Shown in pieces: positions 16,509 through 24,444 of a stretch of 64,000 nt of DNA (positions are counted from its first letter, which is position 1; each line of letters opens with the position of its first letter). Below the pieces are notes generated by a model that was not told the DNA's origin, searched no databases, and saw only the letters and a program-made list of their open reading frames with translations. The translations under genes and the position numbers were made by a program. The DNA is from Nocardia sp. BMG51109 (GTDB taxonomy: Bacteria; Actinomycetota; Actinomycetes; Mycobacteriales; Mycobacteriaceae). The stretch spans positions 7,130,001 to 7,194,000 of the forward strand of contig NZ_JAFQ01000004.1 of NCBI RefSeq assembly GCF_000526215.1. Direction: 5' to 3'.

Positions 16509-17069
16509 ATGATCAGCCGGGGGATCATCACCGCAGCAGCCGCGACCGCCGGCGCACTCCTCTTGCTCACCGGATGCGGATCATCCGAGGACGGCGACGC
16601 CAAGCCGGCAGCGACTACGGCTACGCAGGCCGCCGACGTACCGCGCGGATTCGACCCCTGCAACGACATCCCGCAAGAGACCGTGGCCAGCGAAGGATTG
16701 CAGAGCAAGATCCAGAACAACTACAAGGCAGACGGGGGAAAAATCCTCTGGCACGGCTGTCAATGGGCCAGCTCCGACAGTTACGGAGCCCGGATACAGA
16801 CAACGAACATCACCGTAGACATGGTCCGCGACAAGCACTTTCCAGACTCCCAGGAGTTCACGATCAACGGCCGCAGAGCGATCTCCAGCCGCCAGGTCGA
16901 CGAGCACCCCAGCGAGGCCTGCACCATCGACGTCGAAATGAAGGGCGGCAGCCTCGAATTCAACGTATCCAACCCGGCCTACCTACCCAAGACCGGAACC
17001 ACAGACACATGTCAGCTCACGCGAGGACTGGCAGAAAAAGTCGTGCCGCTGATGCCTCCGACCGCATAG
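16509..17069 (+). CDS. DUF3558-family lipoprotein
   Basis: A 186 aa secreted lipoprotein. The signal peptide ends in the lipobox LLTGC (cysteine at about residue 23), followed by a low-complexity linker and a DUF3558-type domain starting FDPCNDIPQETV, with a second cysteine at HGCQW and a third at TDTCQL that may pair. DUF3558 proteins are common in Nocardia, Rhodococcus and related genera, often next to type VII secretion-related genes as here, and have no known function. The ATG has GAGGGG about nine bases upstream. Confidence 0.85.
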   Translation: MISRGIITAAAATAGALLLLTGCGSSEDGDAKPAATTATQAADVPRGFDPCNDIPQETVASEGLQSKIQNNYKADGGKILWHGCQWASSDSYGARIQTTNITVDMVRDKHFPDSQEFTINGRRAISSRQVDEHPSEACTIDVEMKGGSLEFNVSNPAYLPKTGTTDTCQLTRGLAEKVVPLMPPTA

Positions 17070-17111
17070 GGATCAGCGCGCGAGGGGTAGATATCGGGAG
17101 GGATAGACAAC

Positions 17112-17609
17112 ATGGCCGCAGACGGGGAACCGCCTACCACTTCCGGAAGGCCGCTGACCAGCCTGGTCAGCGAGGCCAAAGAAGGGAGGCTCACGGTACG
17201 GATGGACTTGGAGAAGTTTGTCTACATTGACCGTGACTGCAACTTCTTCAAACTTCAGATCCAGCAAATACAGACCATAATGGATCAGATTTCTCAGCAG
17301 GACCATTGGGGCCTGGGTGAAGACCACCAAGCAGACGGGGATCGAGACTTGGTGTCCGCGAAGACCATGGTCGCTCGCTGGAGACAGAAGGCCAAGGGCG
17401 CCCAGAACGGTAACAGCGTCCATGAAGTGCTGGGGGCGCATTGGAAGACTATCGACGATTTTCAGACACTGTTCCGCACCGCGCGGGAGAAGATCACCGG
17501 TATCGAGACCGACGCGGCTGCTCAGTACAAACAGTTGGAATCCACGCTGCCCCAGCAGAATCCCCCGGCACAGAAGTGGCTGGGCGCGGGTCTGTCGTTC
17601 GATTTCTGA
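17112..17609 (+). CDS. Helical hypothetical protein in the type VII module
   Basis: This 165 aa protein has no signal peptide or membrane segment. It is mostly helical, with charged amphipathic stretches (for example residues about 45-70 and 85-140) and two tryptophan sites (ARWRQK, GAHWKTI), but no W-x-G turn. It lies between a DUF3558 lipoprotein and a WEG-containing PPE-like protein, 10 bases before the latter, so it may be the small partner that pairs with it, as PE or WXG100 proteins do. I do not recognise a family. Confidence 0.7.
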   Translation: MAADGEPPTTSGRPLTSLVSEAKEGRLTVRMDLEKFVYIDRDCNFFKLQIQQIQTIMDQISQQDHWGLGEDHQADGDRDLVSAKTMVARWRQKAKGAQNGNSVHEVLGAHWKTIDDFQTLFRTAREKITGIETDAAAQYKQLESTLPQQNPPAQKWLGAGLSFDF

Positions 17610-17619
17610 GGGTTGAACA

Positions 17620-18777
17620 GTGACGAGAGACAACGAACCCAAGCAGATCCCCGGGAACGGTGAGAACGTCTTCGGCTGGAGTCGGTCGGAGATCGAGGAT
17701 GCCTTCTCACGCCTGGACACGACCGATGCCCAGCAGCAAGCGCAGAAGTACGGTAGTGCGGCCAGTCTGTGGGATCAGGGCCTGGAAACGTTCAAGCGCT
17801 CGGTGCACGGCTCCATCGCGGAGGCGTGGGAGGGGGCGGCCGCCGAATCGGCGAAGAACGCCATCAACCAATACGTCACCGAGGCCGCGAATCTCACCGA
17901 ACTGCTCTCCGCTCTGAGCAACGACATCCATAACGCCGCCACCCACATCGTGTCGACGAAGAACGCCATCCCACCGGCGGCGGCGCACTCGTGGACTTCG
18001 CACATTCCTTTTCTCGGACGGGCTCAGGAAGAGGAGCGATCGCGCGCCAACGCGGAATCCGGTGCCCGGCAGTCCATGCTGTCGAACTACGTCACCCCGT
18101 TCGGACAGCTGGACCAGACAGTCCCAGTGCTCCCGCCCAGCTTCAATCCGACCAAGCCACAGCAGCCCGTACCAGGCGGCAACGACGGGAGCGGTCCTCC
18201 CCCGGGAGGAACCGGTCCGGAGAACAAACCACCGGACCAGCCGGGCGGCACGGACGAACCCAAACCCGGTGACCAGACCGGACAAGACGGGCAGCAGCCG
18301 GAGAGTCAGCCGAGCCAGGCCTCGTCCGGTCCGGACGAGGCGCGCACCAGTACCGCGGGCATGGACCCGAATGCGATGGCGCCCTCGGCCACGGATCCGA
18401 GCGCGACCTCGACCACGCCCGCAGGCGTTTCCTCCGGCGGTTCGGGTTCCGGCGGCGGTGGCACTGGTGGCGTCGGCGGCGTGGCCGGCGGGCCGGGGTC
18501 GGTGGGCGGTCCAGGTCGCGGCGCGCCCGGTGCGGGAGCTCCGGGGGCAGGTCAGAATGCCGCGGCAGCGGCGCGCGGCGGCACACCCGGCATGCCGGGA
18601 ATGGGCGGCATGCCCGGCATGGGCGGCGTCGGCCGCGGCAAGGGTGAAGACGACGAGCGGGACCACAAGACGCCCGACTACCTGGTCACCGCCGAGAACG
18701 CCGAGGAGTTGCTCGGCGAGCAACCACGCTCGATTCCCGGCGGCGTCATCGGCGGTGATCACGCGGCCGAACAGTGA
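17620..18777 (+). CDS. PPE/WXG-like type VII secretion substrate
   Basis: A 385 aa protein starting at GTG. The N-terminal 130 residues form a predicted helical hairpin with a W-E-G turn at residues 70-72 (AEAWEGAAAESAKNAI), the hallmark of WXG100/PPE-type secreted proteins. A long proline-, glycine- and alanine-rich linker follows (about 165-345) with MPGMGG repeats, then a conserved-looking charged tail (GKGEDDERDHKTPDYLV). This tail type recurs in PPE-like proteins of Nocardia and Pseudonocardiales. EspG, the chaperone for such substrates, is encoded directly downstream. I do not see a clear YxxxD/E export motif. Confidence 0.8.
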   Translation: MTRDNEPKQIPGNGENVFGWSRSEIEDAFSRLDTTDAQQQAQKYGSAASLWDQGLETFKRSVHGSIAEAWEGAAAESAKNAINQYVTEAANLTELLSALSNDIHNAATHIVSTKNAIPPAAAHSWTSHIPFLGRAQEEERSRANAESGARQSMLSNYVTPFGQLDQTVPVLPPSFNPTKPQQPVPGGNDGSGPPPGGTGPENKPPDQPGGTDEPKPGDQTGQDGQQPESQPSQASSGPDEARTSTAGMDPNAMAPSATDPSATSTTPAGVSSGGSGSGGGGTGGVGGVAGGPGSVGGPGRGAPGAGAPGAGQNAAAAARGGTPGMPGMGGMPGMGGVGRGKGEDDERDHKTPDYLVTAENAEELLGEQPRSIPGGVIGGDHAAEQ

Positions 18778-18832
18778 TCGGCCGCGGCAATTCGGCGCGC
18801 ACCCGCGCCGTGAAGAACAATGGGGACTGTAG

Positions 18833-19591
18833 ATGACCGAATGGGCTTGGGAGCCTGACGATTTCGCCGCGCTGTGGTTCAGCGACGCCAACGACCGGAT
18901 TCCCGGCCTGCTCCGGTACACGAGTCGTTTCGCCTACCGCGACGATTTCGAGCGCCACGGGCCGACCGTCCGCGACCGCTACGGCACCGACGAATTCGAG
19001 CAGATCCAGCTCACCCTGCACACCCTCACCGCCTCGGATATGCGGATCGAAATATTCGGCGGCACAACCAGATACCGGGAGGCCGACGGAACGACCCCGC
19101 GGATGTACCGGATCATCGGCGCCCGCACCATGTATCACGCGGCGGTCCTGCACCAGTTCACGCAGGGTGATATCGACGGCCGGATCAAACTACGGCTGTG
19201 CCGGCCCGACGACCTCGCCGCGCGGCTGGTCGCCACCGTTCCGGCGCGCGAGGCCGGCACCGAGCAGCCCGTCACCGTCCACCCGGCGGATCTGCGCGAC
19301 AACCGGCGGTCCGCGACGGGCACTTCGGCCGCGGAGCGGTACCGCCGCCTGCTCGACCGGCCCGTCGACGGCAACGGCTCCGCCCAACTGCTGGTGGGAG
19401 CGTTCAACGCAGATCCGGCCCCCGCGAACGGGGTGCTGTGGTGCGACTTCGAGGACGGCCGCTACCTCCAGACCCGCGACGAGCACGTCACCGTCCGCCC
19501 CGTCGGCGCACAGGATCTCGCCTCCCGCTTCGACGCCTGGATCGACCGCGCCGTGCAGCGCATGCGCGAGGACCAATACGAGACGTGGTAG
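18833..19591 (+). CDS. espG: ESX secretion-associated protein EspG
   Basis: A 252 aa protein of the EspG family, the cytoplasmic chaperones that bind PE-PPE dimers and keep them soluble for export by the ESX type VII machine. The start WAWEPDDFAALWF is the typical EspG opening, and the AAVLHQFTQGDIDGRIKL and late RPVGAQDLASRFDAWIDRAV segments fit the family. It lies 55 bases after the PPE-like gene. No EccB, EccC, EccD or MycP gene is in the window, so the machine must be elsewhere. Confidence 0.85.
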   Translation: MTEWAWEPDDFAALWFSDANDRIPGLLRYTSRFAYRDDFERHGPTVRDRYGTDEFEQIQLTLHTLTASDMRIEIFGGTTRYREADGTTPRMYRIIGARTMYHAAVLHQFTQGDIDGRIKLRLCRPDDLAARLVATVPAREAGTEQPVTVHPADLRDNRRSATGTSAAERYRRLLDRPVDGNGSAQLLVGAFNADPAPANGVLWCDFEDGRYLQTRDEHVTVRPVGAQDLASRFDAWIDRAVQRMREDQYETW

Positions 19592-19792
19592 CCGACACGG
19601 CCGACAATCGTTAGTACCCAAGCATTCCCGCTGATATCGCCGCACCGAGGGGATTGTCCGAGCACTCGCCGCGCCGACGCGCGAACCGTCCGAGTACTCG
19701 CCGCGACCACTAGCGCACGCACCAACAACTACACCCGCCCTGGGCCGAACCCCGTTACCGGATTCGGCCTATGCAACCACGAGTCGACTCAT

Positions 19793-19819
19793 ATACATCA
19801 ATCTGATTTGATGTATTAT
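19793..19819 (+). promoter_or_regulatory. ArsR operator overlapping a leaderless promoter
   Basis: A perfect 9-bp inverted repeat, ATACATCAA-N6-TTGATGTAT (19793-19816), contains the ATCAA-N6-TTGAT core seen at many ArsR-family operators. Its right arm overlaps TATTAT (19814-19819), a good -10 box, and the GTG start of the arsR-arsC gene is 7 bases further on. This predicts autorepression of a leaderless transcript. A further palindrome, GAGTCGACTC, lies just upstream at 19781-19790. Confidence 0.75.
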
Positions 19820-19826
19820 CGGGTGC

Positions 19827-20567
19827 GTGAGCACGACAGACCGTGAGCCTGTCCCGCTGTTGATTCGGATGGCGTCCCATCCACTGCGCTGGGCGCTGAT
19901 GACCGAGCTGGCCGTCAGCGACCGCCGGGTGCGCGAACTGGTCGAGGCCGTCGGCGAACCGCAGAATCTCGTGTCGTATCACCTGCGCCTGTTGCGCACG
20001 GCCGGTCTGGTCGGTGCGCGCCGCAGCAGTTTCGACGGCCGCGACAGCTACTACCATCTCGACCTCGCCCGGTGCGCGGCCGCGTTCGGCGATGCCGCCG
20101 GCGCCCTGCATCCGGCCCTCGCGCCCACCCGCCGCGAATGGCCCAACGGCAGTTCGGTGTTGTTCCTGTGCACCGGCAACAGCGCACGATCTCCGATGGC
20201 CGAGGCGCTGCTGAGCCACCGTACCGAGAACATCGAGGTCGCCAGTGCCGGTAGCCATCCCAAGCCCCGGATCCACCCGAACGCGGTGCGGGTACTGCGC
20301 GAGGACTACGGCATCGACATCGGATCCCGGCGGCCTCGGTCGCTGGACACGCTCGCCGGCCGGCGCTTCGATGTCGTGATCACGTTGTGCGACAAGATCC
20401 GCGAGCTCCCGCGCGATCACGGCCCGGCCGTCGCCAGCCATTGGAGTCTGGTCGATCCGGCCACCACCGGCGACACCGACAGCGCGACCTATCCGCAATT
20501 CCGCCGCCTGGCAAGCGAACTCGACACCCGCATCGGCTTCCTGCCACCGCAGACCGCTCCGCCGTGA
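19827..20567 (+). CDS. ArsR regulator fused to ArsC-type low-molecular-weight phosphatase domain
   Basis: A 246 aa fusion. Residues 1-100 are an ArsR-family winged helix (PLLIRMASHPLRWALMTEL, NLVSYHLRLLRTAGLV); residues about 108-240 are a low-molecular-weight tyrosine phosphatase / thioredoxin-type arsenate reductase domain with the P-loop CTGNSARS (C115-x5-R121) and a later DP pair in LVDPAT. Such fusions are known in actinobacteria and link arsenic sensing to arsenate reduction. The helix-turn-helix lacks the classical CxC metal site, so the sensor cysteines may lie elsewhere. The operator sits directly upstream. A VOC gene follows 21 bases downstream. Confidence 0.85.
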   Translation: MSTTDREPVPLLIRMASHPLRWALMTELAVSDRRVRELVEAVGEPQNLVSYHLRLLRTAGLVGARRSSFDGRDSYYHLDLARCAAAFGDAAGALHPALAPTRREWPNGSSVLFLCTGNSARSPMAEALLSHRTENIEVASAGSHPKPRIHPNAVRVLREDYGIDIGSRRPRSLDTLAGRRFDVVITLCDKIRELPRDHGPAVASHWSLVDPATTGDTDSATYPQFRRLASELDTRIGFLPPQTAPP

Positions 20568-20588
20568 ACCGCAACAAGGAGACAAGCC

Positions 20589-20996
20589 ATGACCACGACC
20601 GCACCGGCCGAACTCGCCCGCGTCCGCTATCTCGTCGACGACGTGCGCGAAGCGGTCGACTTCTACACCACCCATCTGGGTTTCACCGTCGACTTCGATG
20701 CCGCACCGGCGTTCGCCGCCGTCGTCCGCGGCCGGCTGCAACTGCTGCTGGCCGGCCCCAAGAGTTCCGCGGGCCGCCCGATGCCCGACGGCGCCGTCCC
20801 GACGCCCGGCAGCTGGAACCGTTTCCAGCTCGTCGTCGACGACATCGCCACCGAGGTCGCCCGGTTGCGTTCGGCCGGTCTCACTTTCCGCAACGACATC
20901 CTGAGCGGCCCTGGCGGACAACAGATCCTGCTGCAGGACCCCGCCGGCAACTTCGTGGAACTGTTCCAACCGGCACCGCTCGACAGAACGCGCTGA
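20589..20996 (+). CDS. VOC (glyoxalase/dioxygenase) superfamily protein
   Basis: A 135 aa protein with the paired beta-alpha-beta-beta-beta modules of the vicinal oxygen chelate fold (VRYLVDDVREAVDFYTTHLGF in the first half, FQLVVDDIATEVARL and DPAGNFVELFQP in the second). It follows the ArsR-ArsC gene by 21 bases, with AAGGAGA upstream of its ATG, so the two are probably one transcript. It contains no cysteine, which argues against the carbon-arsenic lyase ArsI. It could be an antibiotic-binding or glyoxalase-like protein. Confidence 0.8.
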   Translation: MTTTAPAELARVRYLVDDVREAVDFYTTHLGFTVDFDAAPAFAAVVRGRLQLLLAGPKSSAGRPMPDGAVPTPGSWNRFQLVVDDIATEVARLRSAGLTFRNDILSGPGGQQILLQDPAGNFVELFQPAPLDRTR

Positions 20997-21142
20997 ACGA
21001 GCACGTCCCATATCCACCGGACCCACCACCGAGGAACGCCGACAGGGGTGGTAGACGAACCGAGCCGAACTACAACTCCGGAACGTCTCCCGACGGCGGG
21101 GCCGCCTGACATCCGCAACGCCGATCGCGAGATGCTGTCGCG

Positions 21143-21931
21143 GTGACCGACTCTCTCGTGGATCCGCAGGCCGTCCCCGCCGAACTGCGCTCGTACCTGG
21201 AGGAACTCGTCCGCCGCACGCGCAGCGTCTGCGGGGATCACGTGGTTGGCGTCTTCGCCGTGGGGTCCGTGGCACTGGGTGACTATCGGCACGGGCGGAG
21301 CGATGTCGACGTGACGGTCGTCGCCGATCCTGCCCTGCCGCAGCGGGCGGTGGTGGATCTGGCGGAAGAACTCACCGATCTCGACTGCCCCGCCGCGGGC
21401 CTCGAATTGGTGCTGTACGACGCGGATTTCGCCGGACAGCCTTCCGAACGGGCCGGGTACCGGCTGAACCTGAACTCCGGTCCCTTGCTGGAATACCAGG
21501 CCTCGTTCGATTCGACGGAGGCGCCGGCCTTCTGGTTCGTCATCGACCGCGCCGTCGGCTACCAGTCCGGACGGCTCCTCTACGGGCGCCCGGTGCGGCA
21601 GGTCCTCGCGCCGACCTCACGTGCCGGCCAACTGGCAGCGGTCCTGTCCTCGATCCGCGAGCACTCCGAGGGCACAGGCCATCTGGCCGACAATCGTGTC
21701 CTCAACGGCTGCCGTTCCGTCGTGTTCTGCCGCACGGACCGGTGGGTGTCCAAACCTGCTGCCGCACAGGCGATTGCCACCGACGAGCCGGCCTTCCGCG
21801 CACTCGTCGAGCAAGCTCTCCACAGCTTCCGGCAACCCCGCTCCGCCGCACTCCCCCTCCCTTCCGCCGACGTACAGAACTTCCTGGCCTGGGTCCGCGA
21901 ACGAGTGGAACACGCCGCAAGCCGAGCATGA
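21143..21931 (+). CDS. Nucleotidyltransferase (aminoglycoside adenylyltransferase-like, DUF4111)
   Basis: A 262 aa protein with an N-terminal nucleotidyltransferase domain showing GSVALGDYRHGRSDVDVT: the G-S pair at 41-42 and the metal-binding D-x-D at 54-56. The C-terminal half is helical, of the DUF4111 type found in AadA-like streptomycin/spectinomycin adenylyltransferases. The start is a GTG with a weak ribosome binding site. Sequence alone does not show whether it modifies an antibiotic; many chromosomal members of this group have other or unknown substrates. Confidence 0.78.
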   Translation: MTDSLVDPQAVPAELRSYLEELVRRTRSVCGDHVVGVFAVGSVALGDYRHGRSDVDVTVVADPALPQRAVVDLAEELTDLDCPAAGLELVLYDADFAGQPSERAGYRLNLNSGPLLEYQASFDSTEAPAFWFVIDRAVGYQSGRLLYGRPVRQVLAPTSRAGQLAAVLSSIREHSEGTGHLADNRVLNGCRSVVFCRTDRWVSKPAAAQAIATDEPAFRALVEQALHSFRQPRSAALPLPSADVQNFLAWVRERVEHAASRA

Positions 21932-22022
21932 GGGACAAAGAGGACACAAATTGACCTCTTCCCCTGCGATCGTTGCCTTGCCGGAACCGGTCCGGCTGCC
22001 ACCATCGCGAAAGGAGACGACG

Positions 22023-22070
22023 ATGAGGATGCGTCCACTCGGCCGCCGCGGAACCCGATGGCCGCGCTGA
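22023..22070 (+). CDS. Possible 15-residue upstream ORF
   Basis: A very short frame, MRMRPLGRRGTRWPR, starts at an ATG preceded at six bases by AAAGGAG, the strongest ribosome binding site in this stretch, and ends 13 bases inside the AlkZ-like gene in another frame. It may be a coupling or leader peptide that delivers ribosomes to the next start, whose own ribosome binding site is poor. Five arginines could make it sensitive to arginyl-tRNA supply. This is speculative. Confidence 0.35.
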   Translation: MRMRPLGRRGTRWPR

Positions 22071-23155
22071 GCACCCGGGCGCTGAACCGCGCGACGCTGG
22101 CCCGGCAGTATCTGCTCGACCGCGCCGACGTGCCGGTCCTCGGCGCCGTGGCGCACCTGTGCGGGTTGCAGACCCAGGAACCGCAGGAGCCGTTCGTCGG
22201 GCTCTGGTCGCGCGTGCGCGCCTTCGATCCGGCGGTACTGGACGATCTGCTCGTCCGGCGCGACGTGGTGCGAACCCATCTGATGCGTCGCACCATCCAC
22301 CTCGTCACGGCCGCCGACGCCCTCGCCTGGCGAACCCGCCACGACGCCATGCTGCGCCAGCGGGTGCTGGCGGTCTATCGCCGCGAACTCGACGGCGTGG
22401 ATCTCGACGAACTCGCGGCGGCGGGCCGGGCGATGCTGGCGGACGGTGAGCCCCGCTCCATGTCCGAGCTGGGCCGCGCGCTCGCCGACCGCTGGCCCGC
22501 GGCGGGGCCGCGCGCACTGGGCGAAATGCTGGTCGCAGCCCTGGTCCCGGTGGCGCAGCTGCCGCCGCGCGGGCTCTGGCGCACGAAAGCGGGCGTCCGC
22601 TACGCCCCGCTCGCCGCGTGGCTGGGTTCCGAGATCGAGCCGCCCCCTTCGGGTTCCGATCCGGTCGGCGAGGCGCTCGTGCTGCGCTATCTGGCCGCGT
22701 TCGGACCCGCGGCCACGGCCGATCTGCGCGCCTGGTCGGGCCTCGCCGGACTGCCGGCGGCCGTGGCGGCGGCGCGCGAGAAGCTGATCGCGTTCCGCGA
22801 CGAGCGCGGCCGGGAACTGCTCGACCTGCCGGACGCCCCGCGCCCCGACCCCGATACGCCCGCGCCGGTGCGCTTCCTGCCCGCGTTCGACAACGCCGTC
22901 CTCGGCTACCACGATCGCGGCCGCATCATCGACGACGCGCATCGCGGCCTGTCGGTCGCGGGCGAGCGCGTCGTGCTCGTCGACGGCCGCGTCGCCGCGA
23001 CCTGGACCGTCGACGCGGGCGCCGTGGTCGTCACGCCGCTGCACCGCTTCACCCGAGCCGACCGCACGGCCGTCGCCGAGCAGGGACGGGAACTGGCAGC
23101 GTTCCTGTCCGGCAACGACAGTCACCGCGTGCGGATCTCGGCGTCGCCCCGGTGA
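22058..23155 (+). CDS. AlkZ/YcaQ-like winged-helix DNA-binding protein
   Basis: A 365 aa protein of the HTH_42 (winged-helix DNA-binding) family, which includes the DNA glycosylases AlkZ and AlkX/YcaQ that excise bulky or crosslinked purine lesions. The N-terminal GLQTQEPQEP carries Q38-T-Q40 at the place of the catalytic Q-x-Q/D motif. Further landmarks are RRDVVRTHLMRRTIHLVTAADA, PAATADLRAWSGL and RFLPAFDNAVLGYHDR near the C-terminus. Whether this member is an active glycosylase is not shown. The ATG at 22058 overlaps a 15-codon upstream frame that has the better ribosome binding site. Confidence 0.8.
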   Translation: MAALSTRALNRATLARQYLLDRADVPVLGAVAHLCGLQTQEPQEPFVGLWSRVRAFDPAVLDDLLVRRDVVRTHLMRRTIHLVTAADALAWRTRHDAMLRQRVLAVYRRELDGVDLDELAAAGRAMLADGEPRSMSELGRALADRWPAAGPRALGEMLVAALVPVAQLPPRGLWRTKAGVRYAPLAAWLGSEIEPPPSGSDPVGEALVLRYLAAFGPAATADLRAWSGLAGLPAAVAAAREKLIAFRDERGRELLDLPDAPRPDPDTPAPVRFLPAFDNAVLGYHDRGRIIDDAHRGLSVAGERVVLVDGRVAATWTVDAGAVVVTPLHRFTRADRTAVAEQGRELAAFLSGNDSHRVRISASPR

Positions 23156-23179
23156 ACACCGCCACCGGATGCCGCCGGA

Positions 23180-23490
23180 CAGGCCGTCACCGCCCCGCCG
23201 AGTAGCGCGCGGCCACTCGCCAGGCGCAGGACGTGCTGACGCGCCTCCTCCGGTGCGGTCACGGTGATCGCGTTGCCGAACCGGCGAAGCACTCGCACAT
23301 CCTCGATGCTGTGCGGGGAGACCGCGATGAGCACGCCGGGCTGCCGACATGGTCCGGGCGGACCGCGAGCCCGTAACGATCTACCACGCGCCACCCGGTC
23401 CTCGGTCGAGCGCCGGTAGCCGATGCGCAGCCGGCGCAGGTCATGGACCAACGCGGCGGGCGAGACCCGGAGGACCGAGGCCGGGTGCCG
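23180..23490 (-). pseudogene. Remnant of a WYL-domain transcriptional regulator
   Basis: On the minus strand, pieces of a WYL-domain regulator appear in order but in two frames: RRLRIGYR (near 23430), then RVVDRYGLAVR in a shifted frame (near 23350-23400), then ISIEDVRV-like and VTAPEEARQHVLRLAS residues back in the first frame (23180-23340). Intact family members read RxLRIxYR, RxVxPYGLVxR and end with such a helix. The WYL motif itself and the N-terminal helix-turn-helix are missing. I read this as a frameshifted, truncated gene. Confidence 0.5.
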
Positions 23491-23595
23491 ATCGGCAATG
23501 CCCCACTGACCAGCCCGCCCGGGACAGTGCCGTGTCGAGCGCGGTGCCTGCCAGGCCCGGTCGGTACGCTCGCGCGTGACCTGGAAGGAGCGTTC

Positions 23596-24381
23596 ATGAG
23601 CGCCGTCGTGGATCGATCGGCAGATATCGCTTTTCCCTTGCCGCGGTGCCCGGACGAGAGCCGGGCGTTTCACGAACAGTGGCCGGTGCGCCTCGGCGAC
23701 ACCGATGCCGACCAGCGGCTGCGGCTCGACGCCGTGGCGCGGTATCTCCAGGACATCGGATACGACCATCTGAAGGTGGTCGAGGAGGGCGATCTGCACC
23801 CGGGGTGGATCGTCCGCCGCACCGTCATCGACGTCCTGCGTCCGATCGAATTCGGCGACCAGGTGCATCTGCGGCGGTGGCCGGCCGCGTTGTCGAACCG
23901 CTGGTGCACTATGCGCATCCAGGTGCGCAGCGAGCAGGGCGGCCTGATCGAGACCGAGATGTTCCTGATCCACGTCGACATCGAGGCCGGAACCCCGGCG
24001 CGGATGAGCGACCGCTTCATGGCCCCGATGCTGGCGGCGACCACCGAGCACCGGCTGCGCTGGCGGGCCGCGCTGCGGGAACACACCGATGTCACCGCGG
24101 AACCGTGGCCGTTTCCCTTGCGCGTCACCGATATCGACCACTACGGGCACGTGAACAACGCCGTGCACTGGGAGGCCGTGGAGGAGGCCCTCGCGCGGTT
24201 CCCGGGCGCACAAGCATTGCCCTACCGTGTGGTCCTCGAGCACGCCGGGCCCGTCATGGCCGGTGACGACGTACTCGTCCGGGCCTGGCAGGGCGAGACC
24301 GCTCTACACGTGCAACTCGAGGTCGACGGCGGCGCCCGCACATTGGCACGGATCGAGCCGCTGGCCCCCGTGCCGGTCTGA
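23596..24381 (+). CDS. Acyl-ACP thioesterase-like protein
   Basis: A 261 aa protein made of two hot-dog-fold domains, as in the acyl-ACP thioesterase family. Domain one holds WPVRLGDTDADQRLRLDAVARYLQ and RRTVIDVLRPIEFGD; domain two holds RVTDIDHYGHVNNAVHWEAVEEAL, with D-x-x-x-H-x-N-N, the classical hot-dog catalytic block. It would release free fatty acids from acyl-carrier protein or CoA. The start is the ATG at 23596 with GGAAGGAG seven bases upstream, an excellent ribosome binding site. Confidence 0.85.
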   Translation: MSAVVDRSADIAFPLPRCPDESRAFHEQWPVRLGDTDADQRLRLDAVARYLQDIGYDHLKVVEEGDLHPGWIVRRTVIDVLRPIEFGDQVHLRRWPAALSNRWCTMRIQVRSEQGGLIETEMFLIHVDIEAGTPARMSDRFMAPMLAATTEHRLRWRAALREHTDVTAEPWPFPLRVTDIDHYGHVNNAVHWEAVEEALARFPGAQALPYRVVLEHAGPVMAGDDVLVRAWQGETALHVQLEVDGGARTLARIEPLAPVPV

Positions 24382-24444
24382 GACCCTCGCCCCGGGGAAA
24401 TTCGGTTGGCACGCGCCGGCGCCGATGTGACGATCGGAATCGCC

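Noticed and set aside
20589..20996. ArsI carbon-arsenic lyase
   Set aside because: ArsI needs cysteines for the arsenical; this VOC protein contains none.
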